From Arsenophonus fragariae (lineage in GTDB: Bacteria; Pseudomonadota; Gammaproteobacteria; Enterobacterales; Enterobacteriaceae), in NCBI GenBank assembly GCA_047291315.1, contig JBDPYZ010000005.1, positions 1 to 64,000 on the forward strand: DNA of 64,000 bases, written 5' to 3'. Each line of letters starts with the position of its first letter. The stretch's first letter is position 1. Positions 52,451 to 62,011 of this stretch are shown one piece after another. The position numbers were made by a program, and so were the translations under genes. Under the pieces are notes generated by a model. That model was given only the letters and a program-made list of their open reading frames with translations, did no database searches and had not been told where the DNA came from.

Positions 52451-55400
52451 ATGTTAGAACGAGGCAAGTTTCACTCACTTACGCTCATCAATTGGAACGG
52501 TTTTTTTGCCAGAACATTTGATTTAGATGAGCTAGTAACGACTCTATCTGGCGGCAATGGCGCCGGAAAATCGACCACTATGGCGGCATTTATTACCGCC
52601 ATGATCCCTGATTTAACCTTGTTGCATTTTCGTAATACTACCGAAGCTGGTGCAACTTCAGCATCGCGTGATAAAGGCCTGCATGGAAAATTACGCCCAG
52701 GGGTTTGTTATTCGATTTTGGACGTAATTAATTCTCGTCATCAGCGTATTCTAGTAGGTGTTCGCTTACAACAAATCACTGGTCGTGATAAAAAAGTTGA
52801 TATAAAACCCTTCATGATCCAAGGGTTACCAACCGCAATTTTACCAACGCATATCTTGACTGAGCAGGTTGAAGAACGTCAAGCGCGTGTCATTGGTTTA
52901 AATGATTTAAAAGATCATGTGGATGCAATTGAAGGTGCGCAGTTTAAACAATTTAATTCTATCACCGATTATCATGCCCAACTATTTGATCTGGGCATTA
53001 TTCCAAAACGATTGAGATCATCGAGTGATAGGAGCAAATTTTATCGCTTAATTGAAGCTTCTTTATACGGAGGTATTTCTAGTGCCATTACGCGTTCCTT
53101 GCGTGATTATCTTTTGCCTGAGAATAGTGGTGTTCGAAAAGCCTTTCAGGATATGGAAGCTGCTTTGCGTGAAAATAGGTTAACCCTTGAAGTGATCCGG
53201 GTTACTCAGTCTGATCGTGATTTATTTAGGCGTTTAATCAATGAAGCAACGGATTACGTTTCTGCTGATTATATGCGTCATGCTAATGAACGCCGAGTGC
53301 ATCTAGATAGCGCACTTGCTGTTCGGGCTGAATTATTTGACGGTCGTAAACAACTGATTGCGGCCCAGACCCGTCATGTTGAAATGGTACATGAATTGGA
53401 TGAAAAAAATGGGTCTTCTTTAGATTTAGAGGCTGATTTTCAGGCAGCTAGCGATCATTTGGGTTTAGTACAAGCAGCAGTACGCCAGCAGGAAAAAATC
53501 GATCGTTATCAGGCAGATATTGAAGAGATTATTTATCGTCTGGAAGAACAAAGTGAAGTTGTTGAGCAAGCCTTAGATCAGCAAACTGAGGTTGAAGCTA
53601 AAGTTGAGGAGGCCGAATTAGAGGTTGATGAGATAAAGAGCCAACTGGCTGATTACCAGCAAGCGTTAGATGTTCAGCAAACACGTGCAATCCAACATCA
53701 AAAAGCTCTCCAAGCGTTGGAACGGGCAAAGAAAATTTGCCAATTAGCTAAATTAACGCCGAGTAATGTCAAGCAATTTTTAACTAGTTTTGAAGGAAAA
53801 GAGCAACAGAACACCGAAAAATTGCTTCAACTGGCACAAAAAATTAGTGTGATTGATGCGGCGACTAATCAATTTGACCAAGCTTATAACTTAGTTAAAA
53901 ACATTAATGGTGAAGTCAAACGGGATAGTGCTTATCAAAAAGCACGTGAATTATTGCGTGATTGGGTTTCACAACAACATCTTGCCAAGCGCGTTGAGCC
54001 GCTACAAATGCAATTAGCTGAACTGGAGCAAAAACTTAATAGTCGGCAAGATGCTGAACGTATTTTAGCTGAATTTTGTCAACATTCTGAACAGAAATAT
54101 CAACCAGATGAGTTAACGTCACTACTGGAAGAATTAGAAGCTCAGCAAGAGGAACTGAGTATTTCTGTTAATGAAAGTAATGAGCATCGCATGTTAATGT
54201 GTCAAGAGCTTGAGCAGGTCAAACATAAAATTCAAACGCTAACCAAAAAAGCCCCTATTTGGCTGGCAGCACAAGATGCCTTTAATCAATTAACCGTGCA
54301 GGCTAATGATAGTTTTAGCCATAGTCATGAAATTACTGAGCATCTACAGCAATTATTAGAACAAGAACGTGAAATCACCGTTGAACGTGATGAAGTAGCC
54401 AGTCAAAAGAGTGAATTAGAGCAACAGATAGTCAATCTTAGTCAACCGGGCGGCGCTGATGATAATAGCTTACTTAGCTTGGCCGAACGTCTTGGTGGTG
54501 TTTTGTTATCTGAAATTTATGATGATATTACTATCGATGATGCGCCCTATTTTTCAGCGCTCTATGGTCCAGCAATACATGGAATTGTTGTCCCTGAGCT
54601 AGCAAAGATTCACTCGCAGCTTGGTGAATTGATAACCGAATGTCCAGATGATGTTTATTTTATTGAAGGTGATCCGCAATCTTTTGATGATAGTGTGTTT
54701 AATACGGAAGAATTTGACCAGGCGGTCTTAGTTCGATATTCAAAGCGTCAATGGCGTTTTTCTCGTTATCCTGAAGTACCATTATTTGGTCGGGCGGCGC
54801 GTGAAAATCAGCTGGAAATGTTGAGCCAAGAGAGTGATACCTTAGCTGAGCGTTATGCAACCCTCTCTTTTGATATACAGAAATTACAGCGAGCTCATCA
54901 TGCATTTAGTCGTTTTATTGGCAAACATCTTGCGGTGGTTTTTGACGCCAATCCAGAGGCTGAAATTCGTTCTTTGAACCAACGTAAAAATGAACTAGAG
55001 AGCCAGTTAGAACAATTTGAAGCTCAGATACAACAAGAAAAGCAGCAACATACTGCGATCAAAAAGCGTTTATCTAGTTTGAACCGTTTGTTGCCACAAG
55101 TTAATTTGCTAATGGATGAAACGTTAGTTGATCGCATTGAAGAAATTCGTGAAGCACTTGCGGAGGCAGAAGAAGCGAGACACTTTTTGCATAAACATGC
55201 AAAATCGTTGGTAAAGCTTGAATCGATAGTTAACGTCTTACAAAGTGATCCTGAACAAAATGAGCAATTACGTTATGAATATGGACAAGTCAAACAGTTA
55301 CAGCAACAATCAAAACAGCAAACTTTTGCTTTAATTGAAGTCTTGCAACGTCGAGCACATTTTAGTTATAGCGACTCGACAGAGATTCTGACAGAAAATA

Positions 55401-56899
55401 CCGATTTAAATAATAAACTCCGTCAACGTTTAGAACAGGCTGAAAAAGAGCGTAGTCAGGCACGTGAACAGCTAAGGCAGCAACAAAGTAAAACGGCGCA
55501 ATTTAATCAACTATTAGCTTCATTGCGTAGTTCTTTTGAAACTAAGCGGGATATGCTAAGAGAATTAGAGGCTGAAATAAAGGCCATTGGCGTCCAGGTA
55601 GACAGTAATGCAGAAAAACGGGCGCGCGAACGTCGAGACCAACTTTATGAGGCAGTAAATGCTAATCGCTCGCGCATCAACCAATTGGAAAAACAGATCG
55701 CATTTTGTGAAGCTGAAATGGACAATTGGCAGAAAAAATTACGTAAATTAGAGCGAGACTATTACCAACTTCGCGAGCAGGTTGTATCAGGTAAATCTGG
55801 TTGGTGTGCTGTAATGCATATGGTCAGAGAGAATGGCGTCGAGCATCGTTTACATCGACGTGAATTAGCTTATATGGATGGCGATAGTTTACGTTCGATG
55901 TCAGATAAAGCGCTAGGCGCTCTTAGACAAGCGGTCGCGGATAATGTACATTTACGGGATATATTACGCGCCTCTGAAGATCTTAAACGGCCAGAGCGTA
56001 AAATAGAGTTCTTTATTGCCGTTTATCAACACTTACGTGAACGTATTCGACAAGATATTATTCGTACTGATGATCCGGTTGATGCTATTGAACAGATGGA
56101 AATTGAATTAGCGCGTCTGACAGAAGAGCTGACCGCTCGTGAACAAAAATTAGCCATCAGTGCTAAGAGTGTGGCAAATATTATCCGTAAAACGATCCAT
56201 CGTGAGCAAAATCGTATCCGCCTGCTTAACCAAGGGCTACAGTCCGTTGCTTTTGGGCAGGTAAAAGGAGTTCGACTTAATGTTAATGTCCGACAAAGTC
56301 ATGAATCATTACTTGATATGTTGTCAGAAGAGCATGAACATCATCAGGATCTGTTTAAAAATAAAAATCTGACATTCTCTGAAGCGATGGCAAAACTTTA
56401 TCAACGTTTAAATCCACAGCTAGATATTGGGCAACGCCTGCCACAAATAATTGGCGAAGAGTTACTCGATTATCGTAATTATCTTGAACTGGATGTTGAA
56501 GTTAATCGTGGTTCGGAAGGCTGGTTTAAAGCAGAAAGTGGTGCGCTTTCGACGGGAGAAGCGATTGGTACCGGTATGTCAATTTTGGTGATGGTCGTAC
56601 AAAGTTGGGAAGAAGAGTCACAACGATTACGAGGTAAAGATATTTTACCTTGTAGGTTCTTATTCCTAGATGAAGCGGCTCGATTGGACGCTAAATCGAT
56701 TGCAACACTGTTTGAACTTTGTGAACGATTAAAAATGCAATTAATTATTGCTGCACCTGAAAATATCAGTCCGGAAAAAGGGACGACTTATAAGTTGGTA
56801 CGTAAGGTATTTGGTCAACAAGAGCATGTTCATGTTGTTGGTTTAAAAGGTTTTGGACAAGAAGATGAGCAGTTAAAAATATCATCTGCTGTCACTTAA
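52451..56899 (+). CDS. mukB: MukB, SMC-like chromosome partition protein
   Basis: A 1482-residue SMC-like ATPase (1486 in E. coli). Walker A SGGNGAGKSTTMAAF lies near residue 34. Long coiled coils run from about 340 to 660 and 780 to 1110, with a hinge between (LSQPGGADDNSLLSLAERLG and IYDDITIDDAPYFSALYGP near 690). The signature LSTGEAIGTGMSILVMVVQS is near 1366 and Walker B FLFLDEAARLD near 1403. It extrudes DNA loops and condenses the chromosome, working with MukEF and topoisomerase IV. It is full length with no interruption, showing that this condensin is still under selection. Confidence 0.97.
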   Translation: MLERGKFHSLTLINWNGFFARTFDLDELVTTLSGGNGAGKSTTMAAFITAMIPDLTLLHFRNTTEAGATSASRDKGLHGKLRPGVCYSILDVINSRHQRILVGVRLQQITGRDKKVDIKPFMIQGLPTAILPTHILTEQVEERQARVIGLNDLKDHVDAIEGAQFKQFNSITDYHAQLFDLGIIPKRLRSSSDRSKFYRLIEASLYGGISSAITRSLRDYLLPENSGVRKAFQDMEAALRENRLTLEVIRVTQSDRDLFRRLINEATDYVSADYMRHANERRVHLDSALAVRAELFDGRKQLIAAQTRHVEMVHELDEKNGSSLDLEADFQAASDHLGLVQAAVRQQEKIDRYQADIEEIIYRLEEQSEVVEQALDQQTEVEAKVEEAELEVDEIKSQLADYQQALDVQQTRAIQHQKALQALERAKKICQLAKLTPSNVKQFLTSFEGKEQQNTEKLLQLAQKISVIDAATNQFDQAYNLVKNINGEVKRDSAYQKARELLRDWVSQQHLAKRVEPLQMQLAELEQKLNSRQDAERILAEFCQHSEQKYQPDELTSLLEELEAQQEELSISVNESNEHRMLMCQELEQVKHKIQTLTKKAPIWLAAQDAFNQLTVQANDSFSHSHEITEHLQQLLEQEREITVERDEVASQKSELEQQIVNLSQPGGADDNSLLSLAERLGGVLLSEIYDDITIDDAPYFSALYGPAIHGIVVPELAKIHSQLGELITECPDDVYFIEGDPQSFDDSVFNTEEFDQAVLVRYSKRQWRFSRYPEVPLFGRAARENQLEMLSQESDTLAERYATLSFDIQKLQRAHHAFSRFIGKHLAVVFDANPEAEIRSLNQRKNELESQLEQFEAQIQQEKQQHTAIKKRLSSLNRLLPQVNLLMDETLVDRIEEIREALAEAEEARHFLHKHAKSLVKLESIVNVLQSDPEQNEQLRYEYGQVKQLQQQSKQQTFALIEVLQRRAHFSYSDSTEILTENTDLNNKLRQRLEQAEKERSQAREQLRQQQSKTAQFNQLLASLRSSFETKRDMLRELEAEIKAIGVQVDSNAEKRARERRDQLYEAVNANRSRINQLEKQIAFCEAEMDNWQKKLRKLERDYYQLREQVVSGKSGWCAVMHMVRENGVEHRLHRRELAYMDGDSLRSMSDKALGALRQAVADNVHLRDILRASEDLKRPERKIEFFIAVYQHLRERIRQDIIRTDDPVDAIEQMEIELARLTEELTAREQKLAISAKSVANIIRKTIHREQNRIRLLNQGLQSVAFGQVKGVRLNVNVRQSHESLLDMLSEEHEHHQDLFKNKNLTFSEAMAKLYQRLNPQLDIGQRLPQIIGEELLDYRNYLELDVEVNRGSEGWFKAESGALSTGEAIGTGMSILVMVVQSWEEESQRLRGKDILPCRFLFLDEAARLDAKSIATLFELCERLKMQLIIAAPENISPEKGTTYKLVRKVFGQQEHVHVVGLKGFGQEDEQLKISSAVT

Positions 56900-57181
56900 G
56901 CTCAAGTAGTAAAAAATTATTTTTATATTTTAAATATAGCTGGTTGGTAATTTAATTTTTAATAAGTATTAAATCTCAGATTTATGGAATTTTATTTTAA
57001 ATGAAAATTTACTTTATCAAGAAAGGTTTAAATTAATTTATAAACATAATTATTTTTTAAATATAAAAATTATTTAATTTTGAATCAAATAAATGACAAT
57101 AAATTAGTTAATTTTGACCTTCTAAATATAAATTTTTACTCTGGTATTAAAACAATAAAAATGAATTAAAAAGGTGATACT

Positions 57182-58864
57182 ATGGTGAATAAAAGAGTGA
57201 ACACTTTGCATGCTTCACTAATATGATGTGTAACATTGGCAATAACACCAGCATGTGCTCAGTTGGGACAAATAGACACGATTACAAATTCTCAAATCCC
57301 TTTAACAAATTTGGTTTCTGAGATGAAAAATACCACTGCTGAAGAGATACAAAAAAGTCGTTAGCAACTACAAGGCTGGTTATCATCTGGTACTAATTTA
57401 GTCTATATGGACAGGTTAGCAAAGTTGTATGCTGTAAATATATGCATACCCTTGGGATGATGAAACAGCGTTATTAGAATTTAAATAATAATTAGCCGAA
57501 TTAGCGCTGTTCGGTTTTCAGTCTCAGTTTGGTAAGTGCTTGTCCCTATTCGTAAAAAATAAAAAACTCAATAAGATGGAATGAGATGTTATTTTGTCAG
57601 ATGCTATGTTAGGTTATTTATATTTTATCTGTAATGTAAAATATAATGGTAAAGATTGGTTATATCAAAAAACGCCTTATCAACTCCGTGAGCCAACGAT
57701 TGGCAGTGCTACTCAGTGGTAAGGTGCGATTAATTCTAAACAATTAGTTAGTTGGATAAAAACATTAGCCCGCAAAACGCCTCATACTTACTAATCAGAA
57801 CGAAGATGTTTGCTTATTTATCAGATCAACAAATATGGCATATGGCCTAAGATAAATGTGGTTAGTCTATTAAAGACAGGGGAAGCAAGCAATGATCTTA
57901 TTTCTTTAACTGGAATTTAACACGCAATGGCTTATTAACGCAAGATCCAGTTACAGATGAAGATACTCATCGTTATGATGGGTTATTAGTTGATGCGATT
58001 AAACAATTCCAGAGAATGTATGGATTAGAGCCGGATGGTATTACTGGTAACGCAACATTAAAATGGCTAAATACTTCAGCAACCGATCGGGCTGGTTTAC
58101 TGGCGATTAATATCCAGTGCTTAAGAATTATTCCCAATGGAGGTGGTTCTGGCATCTTAGTTAACATTCCGGCTTATACATTACATTTTATTTAAATAAT
58201 CAATTAATTATGATTGTTGGTCGTCCTGATCGTAAAACTCCGATAATGAATAATGAACTTAATAGTATGGATTATTAATCCGCCTTGGAATATCTCTATT
58301 AGCATGGTTCGTAGAGATATTTTACCTTAAACCAGAAGATATCCGGGATATTTTGCTCGCATAGGTTTTACGGTTTTATCCGGTTGGGAGCGTGATGCCT
58401 ATCCTATTAATCCTTACTCCATTAATTGGCATTCAATCTCATTTTCATCCTTTCCCTATCGTGTACTCCAGGCGCCAAGACCATCTAATGCCTTAGGACG
58501 TTTTAAATTCAACATGTCAAGCGCTGACGCAATTTACTTACATGGTAATCTCTGACCATAGTTATTTAATCGGCAAAATCGTTCAATTAACTCTGGTTGT
58601 GTGAGAGTGAATAAGGCATCAGTTTTAGCATCAATTTTACTTGCGCGCGTTAGTTGGGATCAAAAGCGTATTTGTGGTGCACTTCAGTAAGGTGACACAT
58701 GTTATATTAATATTCCAGGTAGGATACCAAATTATCTTTATTACCAAACAGCCTGGGTTGATAACAAGAATGTAGCTAATTTTCGGGATGGCATTTATGG
58801 CTATGACAATGCAATTTATGGGGCGATGAATTATTTAAATGAAATAAGAACCATGCTTAACTAA
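57182..58864 (+). pseudogene. ldtD: ldtD (ycbB) remnant, L,D-transpeptidase
   Basis: A start-like ATG at 57182 opens a weak signal peptide with a TGA inside it. About ten further stops or frameshifts follow. Recognisable blocks are the PG-binding domain (VDAIKQFQRMYGLEPDGITG near 57990), LLAINIQCLRIIPNGG and VNIPAYTLHFI near 58100, IVGRPDRKTPIMNNEL near 58212, the catalytic domain pieces GRFKFNMSSADAIYLHG near 58498 and SGCVRVNKAS near 58591, and the C-terminal IYGYDNAI. Its length matches E. coli LdtD (615 aa). LdtD makes 3-3 cross-links in peptidoglycan under stress. It lies between mukB and mepK, as in E. coli. Confidence 0.9.
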
Positions 58865-59250
58865 TGAATAAAAATGATATAAAAGAGGTAAAAACCTCTT
58901 TTATATTAAATTTCAATAGAGTGTTATTTTGTTTAGTATATATTGCTATTAGTGATAAATTATGTCTTTTTCAAGATAACAGATTAAACTCAGGTATTAG
59001 TAAAATTGATTGATAATTAGTCTAACTTAAGAGTTATTTGTATAAAAATTGAATAAATTTATGTAATTATTGCAATAATAGATTATAATAATATTATTTT
59101 TATTGATAATTAAGATGTATTAAATACGCTATTTTATAGCGTTATATAGACATTTTTTTCATAATTATACAAAAGTAAAGTGAAATAAATTCAGTATAAT
59201 TATTGTACATATTGATTATTATTTTTTCTTTTTATTTGAGTTAAGTGGCT
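58865..59250. other. AT-rich intergenic region before mepK
   Basis: These 386 bases carry the terminator hairpin at 58879-58904 and otherwise very A+T-rich DNA without coding sense. The mepK promoter should lie in the last 100 bases but is not distinct by eye. Confidence 0.5.
58879..58904 (+). terminator. Hairpin downstream of the ldtD remnant
   Basis: ATAAAAGAGGT at 58879-58889 pairs perfectly with ACCTCTTTTAT at 58894-58904 around AAAA. It lies 14 bases after the old ldtD stop and remains intact although the gene is dead. Confidence 0.7.
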
Positions 59251-59799
59251 ATGGACAATATTGATAAGAATCGACGAAAATGGTTAGGTTATGGTGCGAT
59301 AATATTGGGTTTTAGTTTATTACCTAACCATGCCTTTGCGGCTTTAACAACCCCGAAAGCCAAAATTCTGCGCTTTGAAAATCTTCATACCGGAGAGTCT
59401 CTTAAAACTGAATTTTTTGATGGTCATTATTACAATAATTCGGAATTGACGAGACTAAATCATCTATTCCGTGATTTTCGTAATAATAAAATTAAAACTA
59501 TTGATCCGAAATTATTTGATCAAATTTATTTGTTACAAATGCTAATGGGAATCAATAAACCTATTCAACTAGTTTCTGGTTATCGTTCTGTCGAAACCAA
59601 TAATGCACTTCGACGTAAAAGTGGTGGGGTTGCTAAAAATAGCTATCATACCCATGGTCGGGCAATGGATTTTTATATTAAAGGGATCGAACTTAGCCAT
59701 ATCCGTAAAGCAGGATTAAAGATGCGAGCGGGTGGAGTAGGTTATTATCCTAATAGTAATTTTGTCCATATTGATACAGGACCGGTCAGAAGATGGTAA
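59251..59799 (+). CDS. mepK: MepK, murein DD/LD-endopeptidase (M15 family)
   Basis: A 182-residue protein, as long as E. coli MepK (YcbK). The N-terminus MDNIDKNRRKWLGYGAIILG carries a twin-arginine-like RRK before a hydrophobic core, with probable cleavage after AFA near residue 30. The zinc peptidase motifs are SGYRSVETNNALRRK, SYHTHGRAMDFYI and VGYYPNSNFVHIDTGP. E. coli MepK cuts 3-3 cross-links and so helps the murein sacculus grow. A GTG two codons upstream is a possible start, but the ATG fits the family. Its usual partner product, LdtD, which makes 3-3 links, is dead here, which raises the question of its present substrate. Confidence 0.95.
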   Translation: MDNIDKNRRKWLGYGAIILGFSLLPNHAFAALTTPKAKILRFENLHTGESLKTEFFDGHYYNNSELTRLNHLFRDFRNNKIKTIDPKLFDQIYLLQMLMGINKPIQLVSGYRSVETNNALRRKSGGVAKNSYHTHGRAMDFYIKGIELSHIRKAGLKMRAGGVGYYPNSNFVHIDTGPVRRW

Positions 59800-59849
59800 T
59801 CTATTAGATATTAAATAAATTTTTATTTAAATAATGGATTTACTACTAT

Positions 59850-60482
59850 ATGAAATTCGAAATTATTCCTGTAACCAATTTTATGCAGAATTGTATGCTA
59901 ATTTGGGATGAAAAGAGCTTAGATGCCGTTATTGTTGATCCTGGTGGTGAAGCAGAAAAATTAATTGCTAAAATTGAAAAGCGTTCATTAAATTTACAGT
60001 ATATCTTATTAACTCATGGTCATTTTGATCATGTAGGTGCTTGTGCTGAGATAGCAGCGTATTTCTCGGTGCCAATTTATGGCCCACAAAAAGAAGATGA
60101 ATTTTTAATCAAGGAGTTAGCAGTCCAAAGCCAAATGTTTGGGGTGGCACAATGCCCAGAATTTATGCCAGATTGCTGGTTACAAGATGGGGACGAAATT
60201 AGTTTTGCTGATATCAAACTGGCTGTTTTACATTGTCCGGGTCATACGCCTGGGCATGTTATCTTTGTTAATCATGCGGATAAGCTAATTTCTATGGGAG
60301 ATGTACTTTTCCAAGGAGGTGTTGGTCGCAGTGATTTACCTAAAGGTAATCATGCAACATTAATCCATTCAATTAAAATAAAAATTTTGCCCCTTGGTGA
60401 TGATTATCAATTTATTCCTGGTCATGGACCAATGTCTAATTTATGTGCTGAGCGGCAATTTAATCCCTTCTTACAAGGCTAA
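59850..60482 (+). CDS. gloC: GloC, type II glyoxalase-like metallohydrolase
   Basis: A 210-residue protein (215 in E. coli, YcbL) of the metallo-beta-lactamase fold. The metal-binding motif THGHFDHVG is near residue 55, HCPGHTPGHVIF near 131, GDVLFQGGVGRSD near 151, and FIPGHGPMS near 190. It hydrolyses S-lactoylglutathione and related thioesters and is thought to be a secondary glyoxalase II. It follows mepK by 50 bases and is probably in the same transcript. The ends of gloC and aspC are convergent with a shared terminator. Confidence 0.94.
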   Translation: MKFEIIPVTNFMQNCMLIWDEKSLDAVIVDPGGEAEKLIAKIEKRSLNLQYILLTHGHFDHVGACAEIAAYFSVPIYGPQKEDEFLIKELAVQSQMFGVAQCPEFMPDCWLQDGDEISFADIKLAVLHCPGHTPGHVIFVNHADKLISMGDVLFQGGVGRSDLPKGNHATLIHSIKIKILPLGDDYQFIPGHGPMSNLCAERQFNPFLQG

Positions 60483-60512
60483 TTTGTGATTTTTATCTGA
60501 TTCGTCAATAAT

Positions 60513-60543
60513 AAAAAACCGATTAGGCTTTAGACCTAATCGG
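60513..60543. terminator. Terminator between gloC and aspC
   Basis: CCGATTAGG at 60519-60527 pairs with CCTAATCGG at 60535-60543. On the minus strand the stem is followed by six T (60513-60518), making a good intrinsic terminator for aspC; on the plus strand it may also end gloC. Confidence 0.88.
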
Positions 60544-60571
60544 TAACTCTCTGAATTAACAATGTGTTTCT

Positions 60572-61762
60572 TTATAATACGTCAATAATAGCTTTGCATA
60601 AAGGAACCATATTTTCTAACGTTAAGCCAGCGACATTAATTCGACCTGAACTAATCGCATAGATAGCATGTTTTTCACATAGCTGAGTTACTTGTTCTTC
60701 ATTAAGACCACTAAAAGAGAACATACCATTTTGTTTTTTAATAAAACTAAAATCTTGCTGAGCGCCTTTTTCTTGTAATGTGTTTACAAATAACTGCCGC
60801 ATACGTTGGATGCGTTGCCGCATGGTTGTCAGCTCTTCTATCCACTCTTTCTTTAGTAATTCATCGGATAAAATCGTGGTAACAATGGCCGCACCGTGGG
60901 CAGGGGGATTAGAGTAGTTTGCTCGGATAATCGATTTTATTTGACTAAACGCTCGCTCTGCTTGATCACTATTATTGGCAATAATAGTACAGGCACCGAC
61001 CCGTTCATTATATAAGCCGAAATTTTTCGAGGAGGAACTAGCAATGATGATTTCAGGATTTTTATTGGCAAAAATACGTAAACCTTGCGCATCTTCGTCT
61101 AGGCCTTTAGCAAAGCCTTGATAGGCAAAATCAAAAACCGGTAGTAAGTTTTTCTCTGCCGCTAGGGTAGATAGAATTTCCCATTGCTCTGGCGTTGGGT
61201 CGATACCGGTAGGGTTATGACAGCAGCCATGCAGTAAAAGCATATCACACGGCTTCGCATCTTCTAAGCTGGTTAACATACCAGAAAAATCCAGATTATG
61301 CTTGTTAGTATCATAGTAATTGTAATGACAGTTTGTCAGGCCGGCCGCTTTAAATATATTCTCGTGATTTGGCCAGGTTGGATGGCTGATCCAGATGCGT
61401 TGCGCAGAGGTATGTTTAGCGATAAATTCAGCGGCAATCCGCAATGCACCGGTTCCTCCTGGCGCCTGTAAAGTTCGCGCACGATTTTCGGCGATAATCG
61501 GATGGTTGTTGCCGAAAAGTAATGTTTGGGTAACGGTGGTAAATTCCGCTATCCCGCTAATAGTAAGATAATTTTTAGTTACTTCATTCTCTAGTAGATA
61601 TTTCTCTGCTTTTTTGACGGAAGTAAGAATGGGGGTTTTCCCTGACTCATCCTTGTAAACACCAATACCTAAATTGATTTTTTGTTTACGCGGATCAGCA
61701 TTAAAACTTTCTGCTAAGCCTAAAATAGGATCCGCAGGAGCAGCAATAATATTTTCCAACAT
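60572..61762 (-). CDS. aspC: Aspartate aminotransferase
   Basis: A 396-residue class I aminotransferase, the same length as E. coli AspC. It begins MLENIIAAPADPILGLAESF. LHGCCHNPTGIDPTPEQW near residue 189 and the PLP lysine in ASSSSKNFGLYNERVGACTI near 246 are typical, as is RPINVAG-like GRINVAGL at the end. It interconverts aspartate and oxaloacetate with glutamate/2-oxoglutarate and can act on aromatic amino acids. It is transcribed away from ompF's 3' end and appears intact. It could supply the last step of aromatic amino acid synthesis with AroA nearby. Confidence 0.97.
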   Translation of the reverse strand: MLENIIAAPADPILGLAESFNADPRKQKINLGIGVYKDESGKTPILTSVKKAEKYLLENEVTKNYLTISGIAEFTTVTQTLLFGNNHPIIAENRARTLQAPGGTGALRIAAEFIAKHTSAQRIWISHPTWPNHENIFKAAGLTNCHYNYYDTNKHNLDFSGMLTSLEDAKPCDMLLLHGCCHNPTGIDPTPEQWEILSTLAAEKNLLPVFDFAYQGFAKGLDEDAQGLRIFANKNPEIIIASSSSKNFGLYNERVGACTIIANNSDQAERAFSQIKSIIRANYSNPPAHGAAIVTTILSDELLKKEWIEELTTMRQRIQRMRQLFVNTLQEKGAQQDFSFIKKQNGMFSFSGLNEEQVTQLCEKHAIYAISSGRINVAGLTLENMVPLCKAIIDVL

Positions 61763-61933
61763 ATTTATAATTCCAATAACTCAATTGTAATTTGGTAATC
61801 GAGGGATCTCAGGTTAACGCGATGAAAATGATTTGCCAACACTCTGCGAAAAAAATAAGGTAAACTTGTGATATTAGTTTAGGTTGGTACTGTCTGGCTG
61901 GTAACAATATTTTATCAATTAACATAAATTGAT

Positions 61934-61960
61934 AAAAAAAGGCAGCGCTTTAGCGCTACC
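61934..61960 (-). terminator. Intrinsic terminator of ompF
   Basis: GGCAGCGCT at 61941-61949 pairs with AGCGCTACC at 61952-61960 with one G-T pair. On the minus strand it is followed by seven T (61934-61940). It lies about 50 bases after the porin stop. Confidence 0.9.
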
Positions 61961-62011
61961 TTTTTAGATTTACGTTTTCACTTTTACCATTTAAATACCG
62001 CTAAGCGACAA

